Assembly (NCBI RefSeq): GCF_000002075.1
Contig: NW_004797524.1
Location: forward strand, 344,571-408,570
Direction of reading: 5' to 3'
Source of the DNA: Aplysia californica
Taxonomy: Eukaryota > Mollusca > Gastropoda > Aplysiida > Aplysiidae
Length of the DNA stretch: 64,000 bases
How positions within the stretch are numbered: position 1 is the stretch's first letter; each line of letters opens with the position of its first letter. The translations under genes and the position numbers were made by a program. Below are positions 1 to 12,832 of this stretch, piece after piece. Under the pieces are notes generated by a model. That model saw nothing but the letters and a program-made list of their open reading frames with translations. It was not told the origin of the DNA and did not search any database.

Positions 1-1164
1 GGGGGTACAGACAGACAAAAAGTCCACGCAAAGAGGAAAGTTATACAAAGACAGCAAGCATGACCAGTAAGACAGATTTAGTATGTCAAAATGTACCAAA
101 ACTTTCTTCCAATCACTTTTAAGCACAAGGTCAATTGAGAAATAAGCATGCGTAGCAGTATAGAACTTGTACGTTGTGACTGCATGGCTGTAAATGTCTT
201 GTACCACCGCTACACCACAGACGCCAGTTCTGATGCTGTTTAAATCGAATCTGTAAAAAAGAGTTGAATAAAACCGTATTCCTAATTCGGCAATTCTGAT
301 CTTCTTTAAATCATTACATGTATTCTATAATTGAATTTACCTGTCCTGAACTCTGCTACTGGCATTTCAATTATATCAAACACAAAATGCTTTTTTCGAC
401 GAAAACAAAAGACAGAAAGAAAAAAAACAACCTAAACAACACATTTATTTCTCGTTTTCTTTGCTTTATTTAATATATTGCATATTTGTTTTGTTTTCTA
501 CAAAGATCGATTGTAGTGTATTTTTAAAATACAGGAGACTTGTGGGTTACTGCCCCTATCTGGCAGCGTCACACGTTACTGAACACCCCATCAGGAATTC
601 AATAGGATAAACTTTTGTCCTTTGGTTGGTCATTGGGGCAGGGGAGAGGGGGCGGGGGTGGGGGGGGGCACTCAATAAAGCAGGATCAGCCAAAGAGATA
701 CATCATATAAAGTATAATAATATTAAGAAAACACAAGACATAAAGAACAGATGTCTGAAATATCGAGCAATATAATATGAGTATTTTGTATAGACCTGTA
801 TTATAATATCCTGGACCGTGCACAGTGGCGAATTTCCGGTTCAATATGGAACTTCATATGAAATGAAGGGCAACAGGGAACTGGGGTGCCGTGAGCGGTC
901 TATCGAGCGCAGCGACGGTCTTGTGTTATTAACTGTTATGTTAAAATGGTGCGGAATAACGAGAGCTGTTGTAAAAGATGATTAATTACTTTGTACTTTT
1001 ACCCTTCATTTGGGTGCAATAGTGCTGCTCAGGGTGCGCCTGATTCTCTAAAGAGTTGTCATAAAGAGCAAAGAGAGGCGCGCATGACAGAGAGCGGTCT
1101 TAGGTGAGAACAACTTTATGGTGTCATGTTAGTTTTTTAGTTGGGATTTTTTTTTTTTATAGTT
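1..1164. other. No gene seen
   Basis: AT-rich sequence with a poly(G) run at 640-670 and a weak SINE family 4 fragment near 195-235. No coding evidence. Confidence 0.6.
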
Positions 1165-1268
1165 TTAATAACCCTGAGACATCATAACATCCCAGTTGGA
1201 AGAGCTGAAGAGTTAACCTGACATAAAACTGCATCTTCCCTCGAGGCTTAACGGCAACAAAGGATGAA
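1165..1268 (+). mobile_element. Diverged copy of the same LINE 3' end
   Basis: Shares the AACATCxCA..GAAAGAGCTGx..GAG and CTCGAxGCTTAACGGCAACA blocks with 5063-5150, including the end near GAGGATGAA. No CCAAAA tail. Confidence 0.65.
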
Positions 1269-1309
1269 ACAGTAAAAGTAGTAAGTAAGAGTTTGTTTGT
1301 TAGTTTGTT

Positions 1310-1830
1310 TAGTATAGGTTTTTACGGCGCTCGCAACTGCAAAAGGTCGTATGAGCGCGCGGGACACACCTAATACTTTTTCGTTGGTTGGAAATTTTGA
1401 ATTTTGCCTGGGTGGCAGCCGAAGCCTACTCTTATCGATTTTAGACCACCAAGGGATCTTTAACGTGCGCAACTTGCACACGGGCCCTCCGAGATTTTTC
1501 GCCATTGTCCGAGAAGGCTAGGTGTAGATCTTTCCTACCAGAAGATCAGGGGTGTGGCAGAAAGACAGCAGTTAGGAGGAGCCAAGGAGTAGCAGTAGAA
1601 AGGCTGCAGGAAGAGTCAGGAGCCCAGAGGAGGGGGCAAAGGAGGTGAGGAGGTGGGGGCAGAAAGTGGAAATGAAAGCAGACAACAGAACATTGTTAGA
1701 GATCAGGAAAGGATGTGAAAGGAGACAATTTTAGAGAAGAAAATTTTTTGGTCGCTACCCGGAATCGAACCCGGGACCTTTGAATGAGAGGCCAACACCT
1801 TAACCTCTAGGCCACGAGAGCCCCCCAGTA
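1310..1830 (-). mobile_element. Long tRNA-headed SINE, full copy
   Basis: The head (reverse complement of 1751-1825) is tRNA-Glu-like: GTGGCCTAGAGGTTAAGG (A box) and GGTTCGATTCC (B box). The body is GA-rich in this orientation, and the tail contains the complement of ACGGCGCTCGCAACTGC. A near-identical second copy is at 32177-32697. Confidence 0.85.
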
Positions 1831-2964
1831 AGAGTTTAAAGTGCCCAAAATTGGAGGTGTTACAAGAGTGTAGCATATAACCAAACGGGGGAGAAGAGAT
1901 AAGGACGATAGAAGTCTGATAGGAACCAGTTCAACCAAGGAGCAAACCTCACCAGAGCATCCGCCAACCACAAACTGTCAGTTTTGAGGACACCTATGCG
2001 ATTATATAGAGCATATTAATACATGTAATATGTAGATCTACCTGTACCATTTGTCAGTTTGTATTTTCGTACATTGTCCAAAAGAAACTTTGCCGGTAAT
2101 TCTAAACAAAGGCCTTTTTCAACATTTTGAACTTGAATTTCGATTTTTTTTTAAATATTATTTCTCGAGCACATACAACCGATGCTGCAGATTTAAAAAC
2201 CGCAGAAAACTTTCCATTCTTCAAAATTTAGGGCAAGAAAAGACACGTAATGAGAAAAGATACATAATATAGGTTACATGTTTAAAAAATGAATCAGCTT
2301 ATTATTCAAACCAGAACATATCTGTTCCTGAGATTAGAACAGATTAACAGCTTGCCGACGAGCAGTGAAGTTAGTAGCATTAAGATGCTACCTCAGAATT
2401 ACAAAGTTATATCTGACATTTTTTCCCCGTTAATAGTAACTATAAGACAATGAGATCAAAAAACCAAATGTTACGTAATCTCTATTAAAATTGTAAGACT
2501 ATTCGGAGTCATTTTTATGATATTCAAAGAGTTGCATTCGAAAAAGCTTGGCATGCTGTGAAACTCAAAATATTGGACGTCAAATGTCTCTCAAAACAAG
2601 GCACGGTGCGGATAGAACTTTGTATTTCTAGGGTAGCGAAGTATCAAGGAAAAGGAAAAAGAGATAAAGACAACTGATGCTTTGTTTGGGCAAACAGAAG
2701 CACATTTACGCAATAAGGGACAATTTGCTAAGTGCAGGGGAAAGCCTCAAAGACAGACAAAACCAGCATCTGCGTTTGTTGTCATTTTTTGTCCAAAAGT
2801 TGCCACAAAAATGGCAAAATTTGCAATAAAAGTTGCCATTAATTTTCAAGCTTTCAACTCTCTGTGACGCCGTATATAGCAATACGATGTTAGAGGCAAC
2901 TTAACCTAAAGCACCAAAATTTCTTGTGCTCTGTTTTAAGCATCCAGAATATCATTTGTAGCTG
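1831..2964. other. No gene seen
   Basis: AT-rich, short frames only; nothing recognised. Confidence 0.6.
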
Positions 2965-3350
2965 CACAGAGTGTAAAAAATGTGAAAAATAAAGGTTTCA
3001 CAACAGAACTAAATCAAAATTAGAACAGCACATAAACAAGTTTTAACAAGTATAAGGGTGTGCGTCCATCTATTCGAAGTTTGGCCGTTTTAACCCTAAA
3101 CGACGTAATTCGAGAAAAAGTACAGGATATTACATCATGTAAATTGTGCACATAAAGGGTCTGCGTCAGTACATGTGTTCGGTTTTGGTAGAGACACGCT
3201 CTAACATAACACATATATAATATATTATATAAGGATGTAATGTAGTAATATTTTTCACATGAAAATAACAAATCAACGTGGTGTCAACAAGTGAGAAAGC
3301 GACGAAGTGAAGAGGAAGTGAAAATAAACTTTCTTTCTAGAAGTATAGAG
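2965..3350 (+). repeat. Dispersed repeat, copy 1
   Basis: Both halves have inverted matches at 49870-50080 and 46895-46990. No coding potential is recognised. Confidence 0.65.
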
Positions 3351-4032
3351 GTTCGATTTCTTTTCCTTTTTTTTCGATATTTATTCCCCTTTTTATTCGA
3401 TTTTGCTTCCCCAGCGGTGTTATATTATTATAATATTTTTTATTTTTTTCATTTTTGCTTTGTGGTTGTTGGTTTTTTGTTGTTTTTTATGCAAAAATCC
3501 ACAAAAATGCCAAAAATCGCGGCTAGACAAAACTATTAAAGGGGGGAAAAGAAAAAAAATTGCTAGTGATCAATATTGAAAAGAATCAATGAACCAGGCA
3601 CACTTCAACGATTTGCAAAGACAAGCGCTAACGCACAAGAAAGAACAAAAGAATTGTTGTCTTTACATTATTTACAGTAGGACTCTTACGGCACTTACAA
3701 CAACACAATTAGGTCATACAAGAGCCAAAGATTAGAGGTGTTACTCAATGACCGCAAGCCCATTTTGGCACACATTTCAAAAGGAATGTACTATACATAT
3801 ATTATACATATAATAATGTATTTATATAAAAACAGAAATTCACAAACATCGTTTACATAGATTACACAATATCTAAGAACACAGAGGATATACTACACTA
3901 GTGCTGGTCACTAACAAAACATAGATTACGGGAATATCGAGGGACACATAACACATCGGGGTTCCATAATTAATCAACATTAGCATAAAAACAAGAACAT
4001 CTATCTACATTCTATGTATCTATCTATCTATG

Positions 4033-4097
<65 letters not shown>

Positions 4098-4613
4098 GTC
4101 TATCTATCTGTCTATCTATCAAACCAGCGAAAGACGAAGCAGGACGAGGAGACCGTTGGACTACCGGTGATTAAATGTCATGTGTCAGCCTGTCGATTGA
4201 TGTCCCGGAGCCGTATTCATCATCTGTACGCCAGTGGGGCCGCTAATATCAATGATAGTACATAACAAGATGGGCAACTTCTCTCTTTGAGCCAATTAAA
4301 AAAGTGTCCTCAAAATTTGGTGGCGCCCTCTTCACAAAAGCGCACTTTGCGAACAGAGTTACCCTACTTGAGTTTTTAAAAATCAAAGTGAAACTAGCAT
4401 GTTTTGGGATAAATTTCGGAAGAACGCTTTTTTAAAATGGTTACGCTGACAAAAAACCTTTTCCGGAGGAAAGGGTGATGGTTTTCTTCGTTTAATTTGA
4501 CTTTAGAATGAAAGGCGAGAGGTCATTAAAATAAAAAAAAACCTAAAACTACGCACTGAACGTACCCGAACTGCTGATGAACAGCAGTCGATCTGCGCAC
4601 GCAAGGAGGTGCT
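3351..4613. other. No gene seen apart from the TATC array
   Basis: Poly(T)-rich segment at 3360-3480, the TATC array, then unique sequence. No coding evidence. Confidence 0.55.
4014..4122. repeat. (TATC)n microsatellite
   Basis: About 27 units with a few GTATC and TGTC variants. Confidence 0.97.
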
Positions 4614-4617
4614 ATTC

Positions 4618-6745
4618 CTATTCTTCTTCTGGAAAAACGAGAGCTTCAAAACAGACCGCAGCGCCATCTGAAGCAAAGAGCATACTTCCTGCGGACACTT
4701 TTTTGGCTGAGTGAACCATCTTGTTATGTACTATCATTGCTAATATTGAGAAGGTGTTCACTCCGACGATCGCCAAGGAGATTCTCTCGAAAAACCACTT
4801 CGTTTCCCTCGACTCACCAGTGGCGTTTGCCAAACGACAACCAGCTTTCTGGGTGAACTAGGCCGTCAGGGGACCCAAAGCCACGGATTTTTCGACAGCT
4901 ACTGGAACGAATCTGTCCGTGTTTTCTCCTTTGATTGTTTCGTAGCAGTAATTATCCGCCATCGACTTGCTAGGCCAGTCACGGTTTCACCAGAGCCCCT
5001 TTAGCCTGGAAGAGGAAGGCCACGCAAAAGGTGGATCGAGGGTGTCAAGGAAACCCTAAGAAAACATAACATCACAACTGAAAGAGCTGCGGAGCTGGTC
5101 TACCATAGAAAACTGCATCTCCCCTCGACGCTTAACGGCAACAGAGGATGAAAAACCAAACCAAAACCAAAACCAAAACCAAAACCAAACCACTGGAACG
5201 AAGTCGTAGCGGTCGGTGAGGTCTGCATAATTATTTTCTGAAATTGGATTCTTCAGCCTTCTTGGCAACACTGCCGGGAGTAGCAAGAGAAAGAATCGGG
5301 GCACGTGGCATCCTACGCAAGACATGTGCCACCCTCGAACGGGAAGATGGTGATACCATTCAGCCTATTGTCGTCACCCCGGTTGAGGCTGGAGGGTTCG
5401 AGGATGCAATATAGGCTGGTTGCATGGAGTGCAAGCCTTACGATGTCGTTGAGGGCGGCGTGGCGTGGGAGATGACCACCGCTTCGACGACAGGACAGTG
5501 GGTGTAGGCCGAAACTATTGACTGTTGAACCGTATCGGCATACGTGAGGCTTGCACACTTCGGGGCTGAGTCTAGCCGCCACTCCTATACATGTACTGGG
5601 GCAGTCATTGCCGAGGAGAAAATCGACAAAAGAAGGGAGTGCGTGAAGCCAGGCGCCGCTGTTTGGTTCGCCAGAGGCGTTAAGACAAGCCGAGCGGCGC
5701 TGGTTCAGTTCGGTCTTAATTACTCAACCAATCGACGAAAGTCTGAAGGTCAGTCTTTTCGACTGGAGGTATCCCGAGAGTCGAGCAGTTAGCTGACTCA
5801 GACACCAGATCAGCCATCTCTCTCCATGTGACAAAGAATATCATTAATGAAGCGTTTCATTGGAGTGGAGGGACAAAAGAAAGGCCGGGAGCGCCAGATC
5901 AGACATGACTCTCAATCCAATGCCGCCAAATGTCACAGGTGTCCTAGCCTGGGACCACCCTGTGTTTTCAAATAAGGTGTTTGTGATACGTTCGGCTGCA
6001 TGCCGTAGCTGGTCGTCGAATGCCGACAGTTCTCTTACGGCTTGGTACGCCGGGACACTCCTTAAAGTGTACAGTAGCTTCGGGGCAGCCAAACAATGAG
6101 AGAGAAAAAAAGGGCTGGGTGTGAATCCAAAAGACATAGCTTCTCAGACGTCGATAGATAAATTGAGGTTTTCCTGGCTCCATTTCGATCGGTGCTCCCA
6201 GCAGCTCTTCCTCTGCAGGCTCGCTCCTCGTTACCCTTGAAAGGATTTGCAGGATTTCCTGTAGGCAGTCATCGAAATCCTGCGTAGAATAGTCGGATTT
6301 TTTAGGGTCGAATTCCATGTCGAGCTTCAGGAGGTCCGGTACCACTTTTGAGCCGTCCGATATCACAGACTCCCTGTCGCCGCCGATCGTCGCATCGTCG
6401 AAGTACCAAACATTGAAGGAAGAACACACCGATTGGGCACCTGTGTCAACGAAAAGGGCAAATAAGGAAGCGCAGGGCCCATTGGGTCGCCTCGCTGTAC
6501 ACCAGTTCGGGACTAATGACGTTCCAATCTGCGACAACAGGAGAAGACTGTCCGTAGGACAAATGGTGCAATCTACATTGAAATGGCCCAGGATCTGCAT
6601 ACCTCCCGTCGAGCTTTATGATAATGGCTGGCGGAGACAGAGCTCTTCATCTGTTGATGAACTCTCGGGCAGCGTGAGCAGCGCTTTCGCATCCGTCCCA
6701 AACGCCGACGCCGAGCTGTACTAGGGCGAATTCCTGGCGGGGGGC
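4618..6745 (-). mobile_element. Non-LTR retrotransposon remains: RT and C-terminal domain, broken
   Basis: Minus-strand remains give, in order: LGVGVWDGCESAAHAAREFI and IIIKLD (start of the RT palm, about 6.6-6.7 kb), FNVWYFDDATIGGDRESV (catalytic DD, about 6.39-6.44 kb), LLGAPIE, TPVTFGGIGLRVMSDLALPA (about 5.87-5.93 kb), PHVCRYGSTVNSFGLHPLSC with PRHAALNDIVRLAL (about 5.45-5.55 kb), and RETKWFFERISLAIVGVNTF (about 4.75-4.8 kb). The C-terminal part resembles lineages ending in a restriction-like endonuclease, but I cannot confirm the active site. A younger LINE tail is inserted near 5.0-5.19 kb. The copy is old and inactive. Confidence 0.7.
5000..5195 (+). mobile_element. LINE 3' end with CCAAAA-repeat tail, nested
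   Basis: Plus-strand frame GRGRPRKRWIEGVKETLRKH followed by NITTERAAELVYHRK is a typical non-LTR RT C-terminus. It ends in a stop and then a CCAAAA hexamer tail at 5151-5190. It is inserted in the older minus-strand retrotransposon. Confidence 0.75.
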
Positions 6746-6849
6746 GTTTTGCCACAAGACAGCAGACCTCCTTAGTAGTCCAAGAGCTGGGTCTATGTAC
6801 AAGTACATGTACTAGATCAAGAACCTTGTTTTTTATCATAAAGTTTTTT

Positions 6850-8160
<1,311 letters not shown>

Positions 8161-8429
8161 AGACATGGAGCGCTTTTTCTGTCAAAGAAAGAACAGAAGA
8201 AAGTCTGATCAAATCGAGACGGATTATTAATATTCAGGAAGTAAGCCGGCAACGAGATGGTAGACTCAGTCAGAGACTTCCAGAAGATGCAGAGTTTATA
8301 CTGTGCCACAGGAACAGTATGAGCACATTGTTCCAAAGACCATCAGCGACTTTTACAAAAGAGAAAGACTGGGGAACTTTCTGAAGAAGAGCGCAAACGT
8401 CCAAGGGGCTTTATTAGTTCGTTTAATTT

Positions 8430-10000
8430 TCGTGAACATTGTTGTTTTTTTGTGGAGAAGCATGCTCACTGATACCCTCTAAAAACACCCAGATCATTGG
8501 GGAAAAAGCCCACTTATGCCGAATTGTGGAGGAGAAAGGGAGGAAGATCACCAAAGAAGAAATACAAAAACCTGCAAAGGAACGTGGGGGCAAATGGGAA
8601 ACGGGTGTCAGCTTCCGTGTGTCATCAGCAGTCAGTGATTTGCTAGCACAAGCCTCAAACGCTAGGTATCACAGAGACTGCTATTCCCGGTTCAACACAA
8701 GAAGTCCAATGCAATCAACTAGCTCACCTACAACGTATGACAATGCCTTCAGTATGCTGGTAGACAAGATTCGATCAAACAAATCACGCATCTGGAATAG
8801 TGTGGAAGTGCATGAATACTATATTGAACTTGGAGGGAAAGACAAATCTCGGCTTTCATTACCACCGCAGTTGCCACCATTTTGCAACGAGTTCAGTCAG
8901 CACCAGTCGCACATGTGGTCTTCGACAGATACTTCAGACTGAGCACAAAGTCTTTCTGTACAAACGCCCGCCAGAAGGGGACAAGTCGTGTGTACAACCT
9001 GACTGAAGAGTCGCCTTTGCCAAAGCAAAGTGTCATGCTGAAAGTCACAACCAACAAGGAACAACTGATACAAATGGTTGTATATCACCTTTGCAGCATG
9101 CAGCTTCCACTAGGAACAGATGTTGTCATCACTGGACCAGATCCACACCCTATACACATGAGGTCTGAACTTCAACAAGACACTCGATATCGTGAAGATG
9201 CTGATGTCATCAACAAATTGTCATTAGGACAGAGGGACATCAGGGTCATTTCTGATGACACCGATGTTCTCGTTATAATGGCCCATCATCTCTACATGAG
9301 GACCAAACGAATGTCATAGAATATGACTCTGTCCATTGAGTCGTGCACATCCACACATAATGTCATAAGTGTCAACGACGTTATCAGACAGCATGTAAAC
9401 ATAATGCCTAATCTGCTGGCAGCTCATGCCGAGTGGTTATGACACATTTTCTTCCTTTTCTGGAATTGGAAAGATGACAGTGCTCAAGAAGCTTGAAGTA
9501 TTCATCGATGAACTGGAGCTTGGGAAGATGCCTGTTCCTTTCCAGAAAATCTCTTGAGTCATGCCTTCGGTTCACTAATCTAATCTATGGGGATGAGTCT
9601 GGAGCCAATCTGAAAACAGTTCGAATTAACATTTTCCGGAAGAGGATTGCTGGAAAGAGACACATTCCCCCGAATCTGAGTAGCCTTCCTCCGACAATGA
9701 CAAGTTTTCAAGCCCACATCAAACAATCCCACTTTCAGGCTGAGCTGGGGCAAGCGGCAAGGGAGCCATCTCCTCCTGAGCTGGATCCTGTTGAGTATGC
9801 ATGGCAGCCGAGGTGGTAAATGCTCAGCTGTCAGGTCCTGGTGAAGTTCTCAATCTGGTCAGTTGCACCTGTAAAACTAGATGCAGCACAGCACAGTGCA
9901 CATGCACCAAAACACCTGTCACGTGTACAACATTTTGCAAATTCAGAGGAAGAATTGCCCGCAATAACCCAATGACTGTCATTGCCCCCCACCCCCACCC
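8430..10000 (+). pseudogene. Transposon-type protein with SDDTDV motif and cysteine-rich tail, broken
   Basis: Successive plus-strand frames keep the order of a multi-copy family seen in corals, molluscs and fish: an N-terminal FCGEACSLIP zinc-like motif with a distant ARYHRDCYSRF (8.44-8.69 kb), VFDRYFRLSTKS and SRVYNLTEESPLPKQ (8.9-9.03 kb), VISDDTDVLVIMAHH (9.25-9.29 kb), an AAHAxxGYDTFSSFSGIGK-like passage (9.42-9.47 kb), LSSLPPTMTSFQAHIKQSHF (9.68-9.74 kb) and a C-terminal CTCKTRCSTAQCTCTK domain (9.86-9.95 kb). Frameshifts and at least one stop separate these. I see no clear terminal repeats. Its transposon class is unassigned. Confidence 0.6.
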
Positions 10001-10034
10001 CACCCCACCCCTAAATGACTGTGAGGATACATGA

Positions 10035-10758
10035 ACTGTCTTCAGACGCCCTTCAGTCACTTTTTATGTGAGAACTAGCAGCAGACACTAGCGAGTGTCC
10101 GAGCGCTTTCTGCCTGTTATGCAATTTAATTAAGTGATTTTAATACGATATTTTCAAGTGTATTGCGGATCAGCACATTTATGAAAGCTAGATGGCGGCC
10201 ATCTTGTTTGGGTTTGGTTTTTTTTACTTTTAGTTTAATCAAATGCTTGATGTGTATTTCATCAAGTGTGGCTTACTTTGTCACATGGCATGCTGTTTAA
10301 TTAAGTTTGTACATTTTTATGTCTTTAAATGGATGATATCCCTCACAACATCTTTCACTCGAAATTATACAGCGGCCGTCTTGAATTTTCACTTTTAGAC
10401 AAAAATGCCCAAAGTTTAGCGTTTGGCCCCTATTAGATTTAAAATCAGCGATGAAAACTCAGTTAGAATCACCAAAGAAAAAAACTTTATGACGCAAAAC
10501 AAGCTTCTTCATTTGGCGGGCGGACAGTAAGCGCCAGTCTGCAGAAAACATTCCCAACAGCTACCGGGCGGTTGATGCCGCCTTTCTTCCTTAAATGCAG
10601 TAAGGCTTGCGGAAGAGAACATCTGTCTGGCTACCTCAGGGATTTCTTAGTTCTATAGAGAAGATATAGTTGATGAGGGTAGTAATGGACGGGAAAAGTC
10701 TCCGTCCTGCCTCAGCGGCCAAAAATGTCAGACAGAACTTTGTGTAATTCTATAAAAC
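10035..10758. other. Non-coding flank of the SDDTDV element
   Basis: Two loosely similar passages carry TCAAGTGT and GCGGCCATCTTG/GCGGCCGTCTTGA motifs about 190 bp apart. They may be subterminal repeats of the upstream element. Confidence 0.4.
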
Positions 10759-10762
10759 ATAT

Positions 10763-11263
10763 GTGAGGCAGCGTGGTGGAATCAGGCTCTCGTCAGTATA
10801 ATCAAAGTGAAGAAACTTGCATTTTTCCGCAGGTTTGAGAAATTTTATCGAATTTTTGTTTTTTGGCTCAACGCCTTTCATGCCCATTAAAGATTGCGTG
10901 GGTTTTACTGAAAAATGTTGATTAAAGGGGGGCTCAACACCTTTCATGCCCATTAAAAAACTCATTTCAGTGTGGATTTTTTCTGAAAAACGTTGATTAA
11001 CATCACAAAAGATGTAAATTTCAGTTACCACGGACTCTTAAGCTAAGGAAATAACTAATCTTCGGCGGCCATTTTCTCACTAACTTTGCTTCAGGAAACA
11101 AGTGACCCCCACCTCCTTCTTTCGCAAATATCTCGACTTGTATTCACGATAAATGGATATATTTTTCATCGAAATAAAGTTAAGTGAACAAGCTTTAAGA
11201 TGATCCCTATAATCCTACATACCCAAAAATTGACGAGAGCCTGATTCCACCACGCTGCCTCAC
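10763..11263 (+). mobile_element. MITE with perfect 33-bp TIRs, TSD ATAT
   Basis: GTGAGGCAGCGTGGTGGAAT opens a 33-bp terminal repeat that is perfectly inverted at the other end. ATAT flanks both ends (10759-10762 and 11264-11267). The interior carries a tandem segment starting GGCTCAACRCCTTTCATGCC twice. No coding capacity. Confidence 0.88.
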
Positions 11264-11267
11264 ATAT

Positions 11268-12165
11268 TATATATCTACCAATGTACTTCGATGTATGTTA
11301 ATAAGCGGTTTTTACTTTTGTGGTGGTGTTCTTTTTTCTTTTTTTTTTGAAGTCATCGAGTTTGGGACAAAGAAAAGGAGAGATACGGACGATACACAGA
11401 CGTTTGATAGAAAAGAAAGAGCGAACTACACCAGAGCACCCGCCAACCAACCATGACTGAAAACTATTATTAAGAAGCTGTTTCATTGGACGCCAAAATA
11501 TGTGGAAGTGGACCGCTACTAGTATTTGAATGAAGGACACTTACTGCAATGCGTCCTTGAGCAAGACAGTTTCACGGTAGCTTTGTAGAAAATAAAGGTA
11601 CATATTATTATGTAAGCAGGCTTCTATATTTTGAAACTATTTGTGTGCCTGATCATAGCTGTCCATGTATATATCTTGCGTATCATTGTGAAGGCATAAA
11701 AACTATTATTATTTTCTTTTGCGATGCGAAAATGCCTGTATGTATTATTTATTTTATTGTATGTCTATAGCTGTCAACTTATTTTTTTTAATAGACTCTG
11801 CCCACAAGGTGAGCCAAAATGGTGTGCATTGGACTAGAACTAGATCTAGTAACGCCCTTCCAAACCCTTCATCTTCCCGCACATTTATTTTTATGAACTC
11901 AGTATTCAAGCACAATAGCTAACTATGGTAAGGGATAAAACTGCACTACGCTTATTAGCTCCATTCTCGTTATTAATCGCAAATCCGGTCACGAAAATTC
12001 ACATCTTTTTAGCTTTCAGCACTAGCGAATCCAAGAGGAGCAATAATAGAAAACAGGAAGGACGTTCTTTCTGAAGAAAAAAAAACGGACTTCCATAGTC
12101 AGACCACCCCCCCCCCCCCCCAAACCAAACCAACAAACAAACAAAAACAAAAAAAAGGCAACTAT
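11268..12165. other. No gene seen
   Basis: AT-rich, with a poly(C) run near 12107. No recognised protein. Confidence 0.55.
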
Positions 12166-12381
<216 letters not shown>

Positions 12382-12424
12382 AATTATTTCCTTGGGTTCA
12401 TCAACTCGTCGCCTGAGTCAAAAG

Positions 12425-12720
12425 CTCCTGTAAAGACCATTTCCAAAAATCAATACGGAGAACAAAACACACCTTCTGTCAAACGATGAAACCTGTGTGT
12501 CAAGTAGAAACAAAGTTAGAAAATTCCTGCTCGCATTTTTTGCTACATATTGTTCGCTTAGATTCCTGTAAGGTACCATACAGGAATTTGCTACACTGTT
12601 TACGTGGTCCAAGACTCCTGTATGCGCCAGATACAGGAGTCTTCCAGAACAACGCCACCCTTCTTTGGGTCTCGCTGTGTTGAGTTGTATTGTTATGTCA
12701 AGGATATACAGGGGTCACAG
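12425..12720. repeat. Left subterminal TCCTGTA/TACAGGA array
   Basis: Copies of TCCTGTA or TACAGGA occur near 12425, 12564, 12580, 12616 and 12632, with a variant at 12705; the fullest form is TCCTGTATGCGCC followed by AGATACAGGAG. The same motif recurs inside the right end of the element, so these look like transposase-binding sites. Confidence 0.6.
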
Positions 12721-12832
12721 GTCGACACAAATAATAGGGAATGGCGATGTGTGTGACACGGACACCGAATGATCTAACGCTGATGTAATAACACTTGGAC
12801 TTTAATGTTAAACGTCAGTCAACCGCATAGCA

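Noticed and set aside
1751-1825. Candidate tRNA-Glu gene
   Set aside because: A and B boxes are present, but the sequence is the head of a repeated 520-bp SINE with a second copy at 32.6 kb and no consistent cloverleaf.
4014-4265. Frame with repeated YLSI residues
   Set aside because: Translation of the TATC microsatellite.
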